DNA of 64,000 bases from Planococcus citreus (GTDB lineage: Bacteria > Bacillota > Bacilli > Bacillales_A > Planococcaceae): the NCBI RefSeq assembly GCF_003664125.1, contig NZ_RCCP01000002.1, positions 347,184 to 411,183 on the forward strand. The letters are read 5' to 3'. Shown one piece after another: positions 1 to 9,591 of the stretch (position 1 is its first letter; each line of letters opens with the position of its first letter). The notes beneath the pieces were generated by a model. It was not told the DNA's origin, did no database searches, and worked only from the letters and a program-made list of their open reading frames with translations. A program made the position numbers and the translations under genes.

Positions 1-124
1 AAGTATAACGCTTGTAGTCGGAATTAACTGTGAACTTATGCACAATGAATGGTGATTTTCATGGTGTTGAATCGGGAAAAAGTTATGTGAGTTACAGAAT
101 TTGAATAGGAAATGTATGCGGTGG

Positions 125-245
125 AGATTTCGCTTCAAGGGGACGCTTTCTGAGGGGGCCGGCTTCAGCCGCTTCCCTCGCTAGCGCTCAGTCCAGGGTC
201 TTCAGCTCGTCCTGATCCCTCCAGAGTCGCCCCTTTGCGCTTCAT
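125..245. repeat. palindromic intergenic repeat, family B
   Basis: GC-rich interspersed repeat beginning GGAGATTTCGCTTCAAGGGG and ending CGCCCCTTTGCGCTT, with a core of CTTCAGCC...CTCGCTAGCGCTCAG. Its ends are roughly inverted (CGCTT...GGGG against CCCC...GCG). It resembles the widespread Bacillales intergenic element with a CCTCGTCGCTTCGCTCCTGC-like core. A related copy lies at 9381-9501 and apparent remnants at 20396-20418 and 61050-61116. Family assignment is from memory of such elements; function unknown. Confidence 0.6.
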
Positions 246-352
246 CTCTAGTTTTAGATAGGAAATATAATTCGTCATACACTGAAGCAAGCGTGAAAAA
301 CTTTAATCGTCTCCATAAATTCAAATTGAACAGCGCACGGAACTTCTCTGCA

Positions 353-534
353 ATATCAAGTTTAGCTAAGCGTCGCCAAGAGCGGATAAAAACAATTAAC
401 AGTGACACTTCTTCGCATCCAACATCCAATGAAATCTAAAAGCCGAACCGCGCATACGGGCGAGCCGGAGCGATAAGACAAGTGTTCTTCTTGGCTTATT
501 GCAGGAGGCCAGCCCCAAGCGGGAGGCGACTACT
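353..534. repeat. 182-bp direct repeat, family A, copy 1
   Basis: First of two diverged direct copies; copy 2 is offset by exactly 216 bp along its length. The best conserved part (442-534) holds three possible hairpins: CCG-loop-CGG near 448-460; GCGATAAGaCAAG / CTTGgCTTATTGC near 472-502; and CCC-loop-GGG near 512-523, followed by GGCGACTACT. The central stem is kept in copy 2 with a G-U pair replaced by A-U, which hints at selection for RNA or cruciform structure. No coding function is apparent. Confidence 0.7.
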
Positions 535-568
535 CAGAGATGCAGGCAATAATGAACAATTCATGTCA

Positions 569-750
569 CTATCAATTTCAGCTAAGCATCCTCAACAGCG
601 GATGAAGTCAATCAACAGTGATACATCCTCGCACACAATATCCAGTGAAATTTAAGAGCCGAACCGCGTACAAGGGCGAGCCGGAGCAATAAGACAAGTG
701 TTCTTCTTGGCTTATTGAGGGAGGCATGCCCAAAGTGGGAGGCGACTACT
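569..750. repeat. 182-bp direct repeat, family A, copy 2
   Basis: Second copy of the repeat at 353-534, at a constant 216-bp offset, so there are no net insertions or deletions between them. The 3' half (from GCCGAACCGCG at 658) is nearly identical to copy 1, including the GACAAGTGTTCTTCTTGGCTTATTG hairpin region; the 5' half is more diverged. On the minus strand both copies read as related peptide-like frames, but this copy carries an early stop, so a protein is unlikely. Confidence 0.7.
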
Positions 751-841
751 TTATGAAGAAATAACCGACGAGCCATTCATCTCGCTTACTTGTATAATTA
801 TCTGGTTCATATATTTCAGCTGATCACTATTTACAAAACAA

Positions 842-884
842 AAAACAGGACCCGGAAAATCAATAATTTTCCGGGTCCTGTTTA
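842..884 (-). terminator. engB rho-independent terminator
   Basis: Near-perfect inverted repeat: AAACAGGACCCGGAAAAT and its complement around a short loop, ending in a T run on the minus strand. It lies about 35 bp after the engB stop and closes the lonA-engB transcript. The stem is symmetric and could also act on the plus strand. Confidence 0.85.
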
Positions 885-917
885 ATTGAAAGCCAGTCAG
901 GCGAATTGCCTGTTTGC

Positions 918-1499
918 TTACATGCGTTTTTCGATTTCCTGCCAGGCGGCTTCTTGGCCGAGCCCAGTTTCGGAAGAAAAGACGATTAATGGATCGCCTT
1001 TCTCCATATCAAGTCCTTCACGGACGATTTTCTTATGCTTGTCCCATTTGCCTTTCGGGATCTTGTCGGCTTTCGTCGCGATGATGATACACGGGATACC
1101 GTAATGTTTCATGAAATCATACATCATCTGGTCATCTTTGCTCGGCGGATGACGAAGGTCGACGATTTGGACCACTGCACGCAATTGCTCGCGGCTTGTA
1201 ATATACGTCTCGATCATCTTGCCCCATGCTTCACGTTCGCTTTTGGATACTTTTGCATACCCGTATCCCGGAACGTCGACAAAAAACAAGTCTTCTTCAA
1301 TCTTGTAAAAGTTCAAAGTTTGCGTTTTGCCGGGCTTGGACGAAATACGCGCCATGCTTTTGCGGCCGATCAGTTTATTAATAAAAGACGATTTCCCGAC
1401 ATTCGAGCGTCCGGCGAGTGCAAACTCGGGAAGCTCGGTTTCGGGGTATTGCGCTGGACGAACCGCGCTAATCACTAGTTCTACGTTATGGACCTTCAT
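918..1499 (-). CDS. engB: ribosome biogenesis GTP-binding protein YsxC/EngB
   Basis: Essential GTPase of the TRAFAC class needed for late assembly of the 50S ribosomal subunit in the cytoplasm. The 193-residue product has the G1 P-loop GRSNVGKSS at 30-38, the G2/G3 region with DVPGYG near residue 75 and the G4 motif TKAD near 143, in the usual order and at full family length. Its ATG overlaps the lonA stop codon (ATGA), so the two genes are translationally coupled as in B. subtilis lonA-ysxC. Identification is firm. Confidence 0.97.
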   Translation of the reverse strand: MKVHNVELVISAVRPAQYPETELPEFALAGRSNVGKSSFINKLIGRKSMARISSKPGKTQTLNFYKIEEDLFFVDVPGYGYAKVSKSEREAWGKMIETYITSREQLRAVVQIVDLRHPPSKDDQMMYDFMKHYGIPCIIIATKADKIPKGKWDKHKKIVREGLDMEKGDPLIVFSSETGLGQEAAWQEIEKRM

Positions 1500-3823
1500 T
1501 CTTTTACTCCTTCCAGCGCAATTTCGAGCGCTTGTTCCGCTTGACTGACGAGGTGGAATTCCAATTCTTCACGGATCGTTTCCGGAATATCGTCAAGGTC
1601 GCGTTCATTTTCCGCAGGGACGATGATCGTCTTCAATCCTGCACGGTGGGCGCTCAAAGTTTTTTCTTTCAGCCCGCCAATCGGCAAGACGCGTCCGCGA
1701 AGGGTGATTTCCCCTGTCATGCCGACGTCGCGGCGCACGGGGCGCTTCGTGAGTGCGGAAACAAGCGCTGTCGCAATTGTCACACCGGCGGATGGGCCGT
1801 CTTTTGGAACGGCTCCTTCCGGCACGTGGATATGAATGTCATGAGCTTCTTGGAAATTCGGGTCGATGCCAAGCGATTCCGCCTGTGCCCGGACAAACGA
1901 TAACGCCGTCTGTGCCGACTCTTTCATGACGTCGCCTAATTTACCGGTCAATTGCAGCTTGCCTTTGCCTGCAGATAGCGACACTTCGATCTGTAAAGTG
2001 TCTCCGCCAACAGCAGTATAAGCGAGGCCAGTCGCAACGCCCACTTGGTTTTCACTTTCAGCCACGCCATAGCGGAATTTCTTCTTGCCAAGATAGCTCT
2101 CGACTTCTTCCGCGCCGACTGTCACCTGTTCTTTTTCTTTTGAAACGATTTGCTTGGTTACTTTCCGGCAGACAGAAGCGATTTGGCGTTCCAGACCGCG
2201 CACGCCGGCTTCCCGCGTGTAATAGCGGATCATGGAAACGAATGCGTCTTCTTGGAAATCCAATTGCTCCGGCGTCAAGCCGTGCTCTTTCAATTGTTTC
2301 GGCGCCAAATGGTTTTTGGCGATCAATTTCTTCTCAAGTTCTGTATAGCCTGCAATCGAAATGACTTCCATGCGGTCGCGCAGCGGCCCTGGAATCGATC
2401 CGAGGTCATTGGCAGTCGCGATGAACAGCACATTCGATAGATCATAGCTTTCTTCGATGTAATGGTCGCTGAAGGAATTGTTTTGTTCAGGGTCCAATAC
2501 TTCAAGCATCGCTGACGACGGGTCGCCGCGGAAGTCGTTGGACATTTTATCGATTTCATCAAGCAGGAATACCGGATTGACAGTGCCTGCTTTTTTCATT
2601 CCTTGAATGATGCGCCCAGGCATTGCGCCGACATACGTGCGGCGGTGGCCGCGGATCTCGGACTCATCGCGCACGCCGCCGAGCGAGATGCGGACAAAAT
2701 TGCGGTCAAGCGAATCGGCGATCGAACGGGCAAGAGATGTCTTCCCGACGCCCGGAGGCCCGACAAGGCAAAGAATCGGCCCGCGCAGCGACTTGGTCAT
2801 CTGCTGGACAGCCAAATATTCAAGCACGCGTTCTTTTACCGTTTCAAGGCCGTCGTGGTCGCGGTTCAACACTTCTTCCGCGTAATTGATATCGAGGCGG
2901 TCTTCAGTCGTTTCAGACCAAGGAATCGTCACAAGCCATTCGATGTAATTGCGGATGATGCCGCTTTCCGCCGCAGCTGAAGGCAATTTCTCATAACGGT
3001 CCAACTCTTTCAACGCCGTCTTCTCGGTCGATTCCGGCATGCCGGCTTCTTCGATGCGTTTTTTCAAGTCGGCCACTTCTGCGCCTTTGCCGTCCTTGTC
3101 ACCAAGTTCGGTTTGGATCGCTTTCATCTGTTCGCGAAGATAAAACTCTTTTTGCGTTTGCTCCATCGCTTTTTTCACACGGTCGTTGATGCGTTTTTCG
3201 ATATCGGCCACTTCCTGCTCGTTATGCAGGCGGCTGATCAAGAGTTCAAGGCGTTTCGTGATATCGAAAGTTTCAAGCACTTCCTGCTTCCCTTGCAATT
3301 TCAGCGATAGATGGGAAGCAATCATGTCCGCCAAACGGCCAGGTTCTTCGATATCTGCCACTGTATTGAAAGTTTCGGTCGTCACTTTTTTCGAGCCTTT
3401 GCCGAAGATTTCAAATTGCTCCAGCAAAATGCGCATCAACGCATCTTGCTCTGCATCGCGTTCCGGTTCATCCGGGAATGACGTCACTTCCACTTGCGTG
3501 AATTTCTCGCCGTCCTCGTATTGGTTCCACTGGCCGCGTTCAAGGCCTTCCACCAACACGCGGATCGTGCCATTCGGCAATTTCAGCATTTGTTTTACAT
3601 AAGCCAATGTGCCGATTTTATGCAAATCGTCTTTATCTGGCTGTTCTACTGCCATATCTTTCTGGGTCGCCAAAAAGACGATCTGGTCATCCATCATCGC
3701 TTGCTCAAGCGCTGCTACTGAACGCTCCCGGCCGACATCAATATGCAAGACCATCGACGGGAAGACGAGCAGTCCGCGAAGCGGCAAGAGCGGGACTTGT
3801 TTTGTCACTTTTTTCTTCGCCAT
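1496..3823 (-). CDS. lonA: ATP-dependent protease LonA
   Basis: Cytoplasmic ATP-dependent serine protease that degrades misfolded and some regulatory proteins. Order: N-terminal Lon substrate-binding domain, coiled linker, AAA+ module with Walker [10 protein letters not shown] (near 350), and C-terminal protease domain with the catalytic Ser in PKDGPSAG and the partner Lys about 43 residues later. The start was set at the ATG of MAKKKVTKQ (775 residues, typical length), ten bases after GGAGGT; an upstream in-frame ATG adds six residues but lies on the ribosome binding site. B. subtilis carries lonB between clpX and lonA; it is absent here. Confidence 0.97.
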   Translation of the reverse strand: MAKKKVTKQVPLLPLRGLLVFPSMVLHIDVGRERSVAALEQAMMDDQIVFLATQKDMAVEQPDKDDLHKIGTLAYVKQMLKLPNGTIRVLVEGLERGQWNQYEDGEKFTQVEVTSFPDEPERDAEQDALMRILLEQFEIFGKGSKKVTTETFNTVADIEEPGRLADMIASHLSLKLQGKQEVLETFDITKRLELLISRLHNEQEVADIEKRINDRVKKAMEQTQKEFYLREQMKAIQTELGDKDGKGAEVADLKKRIEEAGMPESTEKTALKELDRYEKLPSAAAESGIIRNYIEWLVTIPWSETTEDRLDINYAEEVLNRDHDGLETVKERVLEYLAVQQMTKSLRGPILCLVGPPGVGKTSLARSIADSLDRNFVRISLGGVRDESEIRGHRRTYVGAMPGRIIQGMKKAGTVNPVFLLDEIDKMSNDFRGDPSSAMLEVLDPEQNNSFSDHYIEESYDLSNVLFIATANDLGSIPGPLRDRMEVISIAGYTELEKKLIAKNHLAPKQLKEHGLTPEQLDFQEDAFVSMIRYYTREAGVRGLERQIASVCRKVTKQIVSKEKEQVTVGAEEVESYLGKKKFRYGVAESENQVGVATGLAYTAVGGDTLQIEVSLSAGKGKLQLTGKLGDVMKESAQTALSFVRAQAESLGIDPNFQEAHDIHIHVPEGAVPKDGPSAGVTIATALVSALTKRPVRRDVGMTGEITLRGRVLPIGGLKEKTLSAHRAGLKTIIVPAENERDLDDIPETIREELEFHLVSQAEQALEIALEGVKE

Positions 3824-3902
3824 AACTAAGTGCACCTCCGTCATTTCTCTTTCTCTCTGTCAGTCTGCTCCAATTATCTCGAAGACTGTTGTTTTTTCGT
3901 GG

Positions 3903-3953
3903 AAAAAGGGCTGACCCCCATACGCGCGGATGTGCACGATTCAGAGTCAGCCC
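3903..3953 (-). terminator. clpX terminator
   Basis: GGGCTGAC at one end and GTCAGCCC at the other form an 8-bp stem around a long loop, followed by five T residues on the minus strand. It lies between the clpX stop and lonA and would separate their transcripts. Confidence 0.7.
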
Positions 3954-3985
3954 GTATCATCCTATTCTTGTGCATCAGCCAAACT

Positions 3986-5257
3986 TTAAGCGGATGTTTT
4001 TTCGTTATTACCGTTATCGAACTCAGTGCCGTCTTCCAGCATCAATTTCGGCTGGGAATTCTCGGTCACTGTTTCTTTTGTGATGATGCATTCGACGATA
4101 TCTTCGCGGGATGGCAAATCATACATCACATCAAGCATGATGTTCTCGATGATTGAGCGCAATCCGCGTGCGCCTGTTTTCCGCTCGATTGCGAGGCGTG
4201 AAATTTCGATCAGCGCGTCGTGTTCGAATGTCAATGTGACGCCATCAAGCTCCATCATCTTCTGGTATTGCTTGATAAGTGCGTTTTTCGGCTCTGTCAG
4301 AATCTGCACAAGTGCATTTTCGTCCAATTGCTCAAGGCTTGCGAGCACTGGCAGACGGCCGATAAATTCAGGGATCAAGCCGAATTTCAACAAGTCCTCT
4401 GGAATTAATTGGCTAAGAAGGGATTTTTCGTCCATTTCTTCTTTGTTCGGATCTGCACCGAAGCCGATGATTTTATTTCCGAGACGGCGTTTGATGATTT
4501 GGTCAACGCCGTCAAACGCGCCGCCTACGATGAACAAGACGTTCGTCGTATCGATTTGGATGAATTCCTGATGAGGATGCTTGCGCCCGCCTTGTGGGGG
4601 AACGCTCGCTGTCGTGCCTTCCAGGATTTTCAATAAAGCTTGTTGTACGCCTTCACCGGAAACGTCGCGTGTAATCGACGGGTTCTCGGATTTGCGCGCC
4701 ACTTTATCGATTTCATCGATATAAATGATACCTTTTTCTGCACGGTCCACATCGTAGTCTGCCGCTTGGATCAATTTGAGCAAGATGTTCTCGACATCTT
4801 CCCCGACATACCCAGCTTCAGTAAGCGATGTTGCATCCGCAATTGCAAACGGCACATTCAGGATGCGCGCGAGTGTTTGCGCAAGCAAAGTTTTCCCGCT
4901 CCCTGTTGGCCCGATCAAGACGATATTCGATTTCGAAAGTTCGACATCGTCGATCTTGCTTTGGGAATTGACGCGTTTGTAATGGTTGTAAACCGCTACT
5001 GCCAAGGATTTTTTCGCCTTGTCTTGGCCAATTACATAACCGCCAAGGATATCCATGATTTCTTTCGGTTTTGGTACTTCCTTGAACTCAGTTTCTTCTT
5101 CTGTTCCGAGTTCCTCTTCTACGATTTCCGTGCAAAGCTCGATGCACTCGTCGCAAATATATACACCTGGCCCTGCGACCAGTTTACGAACTTGTTCCTG
5201 CGGCTTACCGCAAAACGAACATTTCAAATGCTCTTTTTCATCATTGAATTTGAACAA
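3986..5257 (-). CDS. clpX: ATP-dependent Clp protease ATP-binding subunit ClpX
   Basis: AAA+ unfoldase that recognises substrates and feeds them to ClpP. The product has the N-terminal four-cysteine zinc-binding domain (CSFCGK then CDECIELC), Walker [10 protein letters not shown] near 120, Walker [10 protein letters not shown], and the IGF-loop region FGADP/IIGFG used to dock ClpP. I chose a TTG start (423 residues, [10 protein letters not shown]), because AGGGGTG is then six to seven bases upstream; the alternative GTG three codons earlier overlaps that Shine-Dalgarno. The TTG start also matches the B. subtilis N terminus. It follows tig, as usual, but has its own promoter at 5302-5330. Confidence 0.96.
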   Translation of the reverse strand: MFKFNDEKEHLKCSFCGKPQEQVRKLVAGPGVYICDECIELCTEIVEEELGTEEETEFKEVPKPKEIMDILGGYVIGQDKAKKSLAVAVYNHYKRVNSQSKIDDVELSKSNIVLIGPTGSGKTLLAQTLARILNVPFAIADATSLTEAGYVGEDVENILLKLIQAADYDVDRAEKGIIYIDEIDKVARKSENPSITRDVSGEGVQQALLKILEGTTASVPPQGGRKHPHQEFIQIDTTNVLFIVGGAFDGVDQIIKRRLGNKIIGFGADPNKEEMDEKSLLSQLIPEDLLKFGLIPEFIGRLPVLASLEQLDENALVQILTEPKNALIKQYQKMMELDGVTLTFEHDALIEISRLAIERKTGARGLRSIIENIMLDVMYDLPSREDIVECIITKETVTENSQPKLMLEDGTEFDNGNNEKTSA

Positions 5258-5301
5258 TTTAGTCACCCCTATTCAAGCCATTATGTTACAAGATTATTTT
5301 G

Positions 5302-5330
5302 ATTGTATCAACTAATTAGAACTATGCCAA
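5302..5330 (-). promoter_or_regulatory. sigma-A-type promoter of clpX
   Basis: On the minus strand, TTGGCA (5325-5330), 17-bp spacer, TACAAT (5302-5307), about 45 bp before the clpX TTG start. Both boxes are close to consensus. No CtsR-like operator is evident nearby. Confidence 0.7.
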
Positions 5331-5381
5331 AGAAACAGCCTTTATATGTAGGAACTTGAATTTGTTTGCCATTATGTATAG

Positions 5382-5409
5382 AAAACAAGGTGCGGTTGCC
5401 GCACCTTGT
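5382..5409 (-). terminator. tig terminator
   Basis: ACAAGGTGCGG / CCGCACCTTGT stem with a very short loop and a TTTTC tail on the minus strand, about 20 bp after the tig stop codon. Confidence 0.85.
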
Positions 5410-5429
5410 CCTATTAAGAATCTTATGTG

Positions 5430-6731
5430 TTATTCTGCAGCTTTAGCGTCAGTAACTTTAGCGTTCTCCACTAGGAACTCAACCGTGTTCTGCATACGGA
5501 TGTCGTTTTCTAGCATTTCAGTGCCGCCTAGAGCTGTTTTGATTTGTTCAGCGTCCATGTTGAATTGGCCAGCCATTTTCTCAAGTTCTTTGTCGATGTC
5601 TTCAGAAGTGACTTCCATGTTTTCTGCTTTCGCGATTGCTTCAAGCGTCAATGATACGCGTACGCGTGTTTCAGCATCAGCCTTCATTTGCTCGCGAAGA
5701 GCGTCTTCGTCTTGGCCTGAGAACTGGAAGTACAATTCCTTGTTCATGCCTTGCTGGCTTAGGCGTTGTTCGAAGTCTTGCATCATGCGGTCGATTTCAG
5801 AATCGATCATCGCTTGCGGGATTTCAACTGTAGCGTTTTCTGCCGCTTTTTGTACAAGCTGATCGCGCATTTGTGTTTCAGAAGCGTTGTCTTTCTCCGC
5901 TTTCAAGTTTTCTTTCATTTTCGTGCGAAGTGCGTCAAGGCTTTCTACTTCTTCGTCAAGTTCTTTAGCGAACTCATCGTTCAGTTCAGGAAGTTCTTTC
6001 GCTTTCACTTCGTTTACCGTCACTTTGAACGTTGCCGATTTTCCAGCAAGCTCTTCAGCGTGGTATTCTTCAGGGAAAGTGACTTCAACGTCTTTTTGTT
6101 CGCCCGTTTTAGCGCCGATCAATTGCTCTTCGAAGCCTGGGATGAATGAGTTAGAACCGATTTCTAGGGAGTAGTCGTTGCCTGCTCCGCCTTCAAACGC
6201 TTCTCCGTCTACGAATCCTTCGAAGTCGATGACAGCTGTGTCGCCGTTTTCAACTTGTCCGTCTTCTTTGACAGTCAATTCAGCCATGCGTTCTTGGCTT
6301 TCTTTCAATTGCTCTTCGATTTCCTCATCCGTCACGTTCGTGTCTTCTTTGGAAACTTCAAGGCCTTTGTATTCGCCGAGTTCTACTTCAGGTTTCACTG
6401 TTACTTTAGCAGTGAATACCAACGGCTCGTTCTTTTCCAATTTTTCAATGTCGATTTCAGGGCGGTCAACCGGGTTGATGCCTGCTTCTTCGACTGCGTT
6501 CGCGTAAGCGTCAGGCAGGATGAAATCAAGTGCATCCTGGTAAAGAGATTCTACACCGAAACGTTTTTCGAACATTTGGCGTGGCATTTTCCCTTTGCGG
6601 AATCCTGGTACGTTAATTTCTTTAACGACTTTTTTGAACGCTTTATCAAGCGCGCCGTTTACTTCTTCAGCCGGCACTTCTACTGTAAGTACTCCGACGT
6701 TACCTTCTTGCTTTTCCCATTTTGCTGACAT
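5430..6731 (-). CDS. tig: trigger factor, ribosome-associated chaperone
   Basis: Peptidyl-prolyl isomerase and chaperone that binds nascent chains at the ribosome exit tunnel. The 433-residue product has the ribosome-binding N domain with the signature GFRKGKMPR near 44-52, the FKBP-type PPIase domain ([17 protein letters not shown], about 150-245) and an acidic helical C-terminal chaperone domain. The start is the ATG of [11 protein letters not shown], preceded by GGAGGG; the longer reading frame extends 23 codons into the leader without another ribosome site. It has its own strong promoter (6801-6828). Confidence 0.97.
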   Translation of the reverse strand: MSAKWEKQEGNVGVLTVEVPAEEVNGALDKAFKKVVKEINVPGFRKGKMPRQMFEKRFGVESLYQDALDFILPDAYANAVEEAGINPVDRPEIDIEKLEKNEPLVFTAKVTVKPEVELGEYKGLEVSKEDTNVTDEEIEEQLKESQERMAELTVKEDGQVENGDTAVIDFEGFVDGEAFEGGAGNDYSLEIGSNSFIPGFEEQLIGAKTGEQKDVEVTFPEEYHAEELAGKSATFKVTVNEVKAKELPELNDEFAKELDEEVESLDALRTKMKENLKAEKDNASETQMRDQLVQKAAENATVEIPQAMIDSEIDRMMQDFEQRLSQQGMNKELYFQFSGQDEDALREQMKADAETRVRVSLTLEAIAKAENMEVTSEDIDKELEKMAGQFNMDAEQIKTALGGTEMLENDIRMQNTVEFLVENAKVTDAKAAE

Positions 6732-6800
6732 GTATAAGCCCTCCAAACAATTTTTTACAAAGTCATGTACGAAATTTGTACGATTTTTGACAACCTCCAC

Positions 6801-6828
6801 ATTATATCACACATACGAGCAGGTTCAA
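6801..6828 (-). promoter_or_regulatory. sigma-A-type promoter of tig
   Basis: Minus-strand TTGAAC (6823-6828), 16-bp spacer, perfect TATAAT (6801-6806). It leaves a leader of roughly 60 nt before the tig ATG and begins just after the stop of the upstream TPR gene. Confidence 0.8.
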
Positions 6829-6834
6829 CTATTT

Positions 6835-7815
6835 CTAACCATTGCGCAATTCTATGTATGCCTCGGCCTGCATGAGCAATTCCAGCAATTTCGGATCGGC
6901 TTTTGCTCCCGCTTCTCCGCTGAACAAACTATCGAGATACGCGTGGTAGGCTTCGGCAATTTCCGCTTCCTCAAACTCTTCCCAGAAAAACGGATATAGC
7001 AGATAAATGTGCCGATCGACCAACTCCATCGCCATCTGCAGCTTGGCCGGCTCTTTCTCCAAAGACTCTTCCAAACGCTTGCGAATCCCGATTAGACGGG
7101 CGTCTTTCAATGGGTCCGGTAGCTTGTCGATCGCAAGCTCGTTTTTATAATGAAACTTTCCGACATTCACCGTCCCGCTTATCTGTTGTTCACGGAGCAT
7201 GAGCAGCAGATAGGATTTCGCCACCCAATCCACTTCCGGATGCTTGATCAATTCAATCAGCTGGTTCCTCATGGCACCATACGCTTCTTTCGGCAATTCA
7301 GTCACCCGCTGCTCCTGTTCGGAAGCGCTAAGCGGCAAAAATTGCTCCAGGCTAAATTGGCCTGTTTCCCGTTTGGCAGAGGCTGCGCTTTCGGCAATGC
7401 GTTCATTAAGATCGCGCAATTGATGGAATTGCTCCAAACGCTCTTTCGGCAGGACGTTTTCCTCGATGAGCACTTCGATCATCTTCTCGGCTTCTTCGAA
7501 TTCCTTCACTTGCATTAGAATGCTTATGTATAGTTCCATCGTCTCCAAATAATGGATCGGTCCGATGCGCAGCAATTCCTGCACGACTTCGAGCGCTTCC
7601 TCGAATTCCCCCAGCTCATATAAGCTGTAGGCATATCCGCCGAGCGCCGCCGCATGGTCTGGCTCGTAGACGAGCACTTGGTACAGTTTATCGCGGGCAT
7701 CGGCGTATTGTTCATTCTTTAAACTGGTCATCCCCTCCGATAGCAGCCGAGTGACCGTCGTCGGAAAGACGATGACATTGCCCTTGCGCTTCAAATCCCC
7801 AAACTTCTTCCGCAT
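6835..7815 (-). CDS. tetratricopeptide-repeat protein, YsoA-like
   Basis: A 326-residue protein with tandem TPR helices in its first half (for example ALGGYAYSLYELGEFEEALE and the following EEAEKMIEVLIEE segment, about residues 25-130), then a mostly helical charged C-terminal half. TPRs mediate protein-protein contacts; the partner is unknown. No signal peptide or membrane segment is seen. In B. subtilis the TPR protein ysoA also lies just before tig, so this is its positional counterpart. Start set at MRKKFGDLK, after GAGGTGG; the frame opens nine codons earlier without a better site. Confidence 0.8.
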   Translation of the reverse strand: MRKKFGDLKRKGNVIVFPTTVTRLLSEGMTSLKNEQYADARDKLYQVLVYEPDHAAALGGYAYSLYELGEFEEALEVVQELLRIGPIHYLETMELYISILMQVKEFEEAEKMIEVLIEENVLPKERLEQFHQLRDLNERIAESAASAKRETGQFSLEQFLPLSASEQEQRVTELPKEAYGAMRNQLIELIKHPEVDWVAKSYLLLMLREQQISGTVNVGKFHYKNELAIDKLPDPLKDARLIGIRKRLEESLEKEPAKLQMAMELVDRHIYLLYPFFWEEFEEAEIAEAYHAYLDSLFSGEAGAKADPKLLELLMQAEAYIELRNG

Positions 7816-7865
7816 CCTACCACCTCTTTGTCCATTCATCATACCATAGGGAAATACGCTGTGAA

Positions 7866-7895
7866 AACGAAAGCCGGCGCTATTTTGCGCCAGCC
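7866..7895 (-). terminator. terminator at the end of the OsmC gene
   Basis: GCTGGCGC-loop-GCGCCGGC stem followed by TTTCGTTTTC on the minus strand. The stem overlaps the last codons and stop of the OsmC-family gene. Confidence 0.65.
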
Positions 7896-8314
7896 TCTTT
7901 GCCGTTCAAAACCAGTTTATACGCGACGTCCGCTTTTAAGGAATGGGCGACCGGGCAGTATTTCTCCCCGCTCACTTCGATGGCATGCCAGACTTTATCC
8001 GCGTCGATGTCCCCTTCCACGATAAAGGTAACCGTAATCGCCAAAAATTCCTTCGGCGGGTTCCGGCGTTTGTCTCCTTCCGTGACGATTTCGATAGAGC
8101 GAACATCTTTCATCCTGGCACGCAGAATCATCACGACGTCCATGCCGACGCATCCGGCAAGCGAGCCGAGCAGCGCCTGCATCGGAAGCAATCCTTGGTC
8201 GTTCCCGACTCCCTGATGAGCATCCATCCGCAGCGTGTGGCCGCCTTGTCCAGCAGCCTCAAATACAAAATCCCCTTGCCATTTCGTGCTGAGCTTCAGT
8301 TGATCGGTTTCCAT
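7880..8314 (-). CDS. OsmC-family peroxiredoxin-like protein
   Basis: A 144-residue protein of the OsmC/Ohr fold, whose members reduce organic hydroperoxides with two cysteines. Both expected cysteines are visible: one in GSLAGCVGMDVV (about residue 56) and one in KYCPVAHSL (about residue 123). The sequence resembles the YhfA/YmaD-like branch more than Ohr, so the physiological substrate is uncertain. It is a single-gene unit between terminators. Confidence 0.85.
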   Translation of the reverse strand: METDQLKLSTKWQGDFVFEAAGQGGHTLRMDAHQGVGNDQGLLPMQALLGSLAGCVGMDVVMILRARMKDVRSIEIVTEGDKRRNPPKEFLAITVTFIVEGDIDADKVWHAIEVSGEKYCPVAHSLKADVAYKLVLNGKEAGAK

Positions 8315-8382
8315 CTACAACACACTCCTCACAGCTTTTTATCAGTGTATCACTCAGGGCTGCCCTGTTCATCTGTTAAATT

Positions 8383-8414
8383 AAAAAACTGTCCACGCAT
8401 CAGCGGGACAGTTT
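8383..8414 (-). terminator. terminator of the ydcF-like gene
   Basis: AAACTGTCCCGC / GCGTGGACAGTTT stem with a short loop followed by a T run on the minus strand, immediately after the ydcF-like stop codon at 8417. Confidence 0.85.
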
Positions 8415-8416
8415 CA

Positions 8417-9013
8417 TTAAATGACAGCGTGCATCGCGACGTAAGCCATATAGCAAACAACTTCACGTGCGAAGAACGGCGCGATGTTCGAAAAGCCCTT
8501 GAATTCGGTCGAAGGCGTCGGTGAGGAATGGGCATCGATTCCGGCGTGTTCCGCCATAAGCAGTGCACGTTTCATATGTAAGGGATCGCTGACGACGAGA
8601 AAGCTCGACAAGCCGTTTTCATCCGCCAGTTCACCGGCGAAACGGAAATTCTCTTCCGTGATGAGCGATTGGGTTTCGATCAGAATATCTTCTTCAGGGA
8701 CATGGTTGCGGATCGCGAAGTCGCGGCTCACGACCGACTCGGCGAAGTCCGCCCCGTCCGTGATACCGCCCGTGAAGATGATTTTCTCGACATAGCCCGC
8801 TTCGTATAGATCGATGGCGTGGCGTATGCGCTGTTCGAGCACCGGTGAAGGCTCCTCGCCGATGACTTTCGTGCCGAGCACGATTGCCGCATCGGCTTGT
8901 ATCACCTCAGATTCACTGGCAAATGTCCAAATGCTCGTCGCTGTCGCTGCAATTAAAATCGTTTGTACAAGGGAAAGTATAATCAAAATCCGTTTCCATT
9001 TGTTTCTGAACAC
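8417..9013 (-). CDS. YdcF/SanA-like DUF218 membrane-anchored protein
   Basis: A 198-residue protein with one N-terminal membrane segment (about 8-30, after the basic MFRNKWKR) and an extracytoplasmic DUF218 domain (ADAAIVLGTKV through the C terminus). Family features seen are the LGT opening, the FTGG motif (near 80) and VVSDPLHMKRA, the strand-helix that lines the pocket. SanA-like proteins are tied to envelope permeability and vancomycin tolerance in other bacteria, but the reaction is unknown. The very end (CYMAYVAMHAVI) is hydrophobic. Confidence 0.8.
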   Translation of the reverse strand: MFRNKWKRILIILSLVQTILIAATATSIWTFASESEVIQADAAIVLGTKVIGEEPSPVLEQRIRHAIDLYEAGYVEKIIFTGGITDGADFAESVVSRDFAIRNHVPEEDILIETQSLITEENFRFAGELADENGLSSFLVVSDPLHMKRALLMAEHAGIDAHSSPTPSTEFKGFSNIAPFFAREVVCYMAYVAMHAVI

Positions 9014-9134
9014 GTCTCGTTTCCACCTTTTGGTCTGTTTATTCTCTATCTTTTTCCATTATACGACATACCTCACAAATAAACAGCGAAAAATCAAATG
9101 TCCATCATTTCTTCACAAGCGTTTTTCACAAAAT

Positions 9135-9173
9135 AAAAAACCTTGCTTTCCCGATGGGGGAAAACAAGGTTTT
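9135..9173 (-). terminator. terminator of tRNA-Arg
   Basis: AAAACCTTG ... CAAGGTTTTTT stem with an inner pairing of CCCCC/GGG on the minus strand, starting only a few bases after the tRNA 3' end. Confidence 0.85.
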
Positions 9174-9177
9174 GAGA

Positions 9178-9251
<74 letters not shown>

Positions 9252-9591
9252 ATGACTTTCCTCACGAAAGACAATTTTAATTATAGAAATCATCCGAGAA
9301 AAAGTCAATGCTATTTCAAAAAAATATCTCATAAAGTATAAATTATAATTCTTCTCATAACGATATTACACAAAATAGCTAAGCTTGCCGCGGGCGAGCG
9401 CTGAGCCGCTTCGTCGCTGCGCTCCTGCAGGGTCTCATCTGTCTCGCTATCCCGCAGGCAAGACTTGAACGATGCTTGCGAGTTCAAGTCTTTGCGAAGC
9501 AGTGTATTAAACTGTTGAGCAGCATGGTTTCCTACGCTATGTTGTTCCATATCTTTAGACTGCCCAATTATTTATAATTTCATTGGAAAAA
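9252..9591. other. 340-bp intergenic region with a repeat
   Basis: Lies between tRNA-Arg and rdgB. It holds a family-B palindromic repeat (9381-9501) and otherwise AT-rich sequence. The 73-codon minus-strand frame at 9329-9550 is made mainly of repeat sequence and is not credible. In B. subtilis ysnB follows rdgB (ysnA); no such gene is seen here. Confidence 0.6.
9381..9501. repeat. palindromic intergenic repeat, family B
   Basis: Contains the core CGTCGCTGCGCTCCTGCAGG, paired CCGCGGGCGAGC at the start and CCCGCAGG further on, and a terminal hairpin ACTTGAAC/GTTCAAGT. It is related to the element at 125-245. Such elements are common between genes in Bacillales; no gene is carried. Confidence 0.65.

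Larger units (their letters stand above)
1..841. other. gene-free repeat-rich region downstream of engB
   Basis: No convincing gene is visible here. The stretch holds one Bacillales-type palindromic repeat (125-245) and two direct copies of a different repeat (353-534 and 569-750). In B. subtilis the gene following engB (ysxC) is hemA; it must lie beyond the window edge if present, so this spacer is unusually long. The only sizeable open frame (202-429, minus) is built from repeat sequence and has no recognisable family. Confidence 0.7.

Noticed and set aside
202..429. 75-codon minus-strand frame in the left repeat region
   Set aside because: It spans repeat sequence; the second repeat copy has an early stop in the same frame, and no ribosome site or family is seen.
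9329..9550. 73-codon minus-strand frame between rdgB and the tRNA
   Set aside because: Composed mostly of the family-B repeat, with no ribosome site or recognisable sequence.
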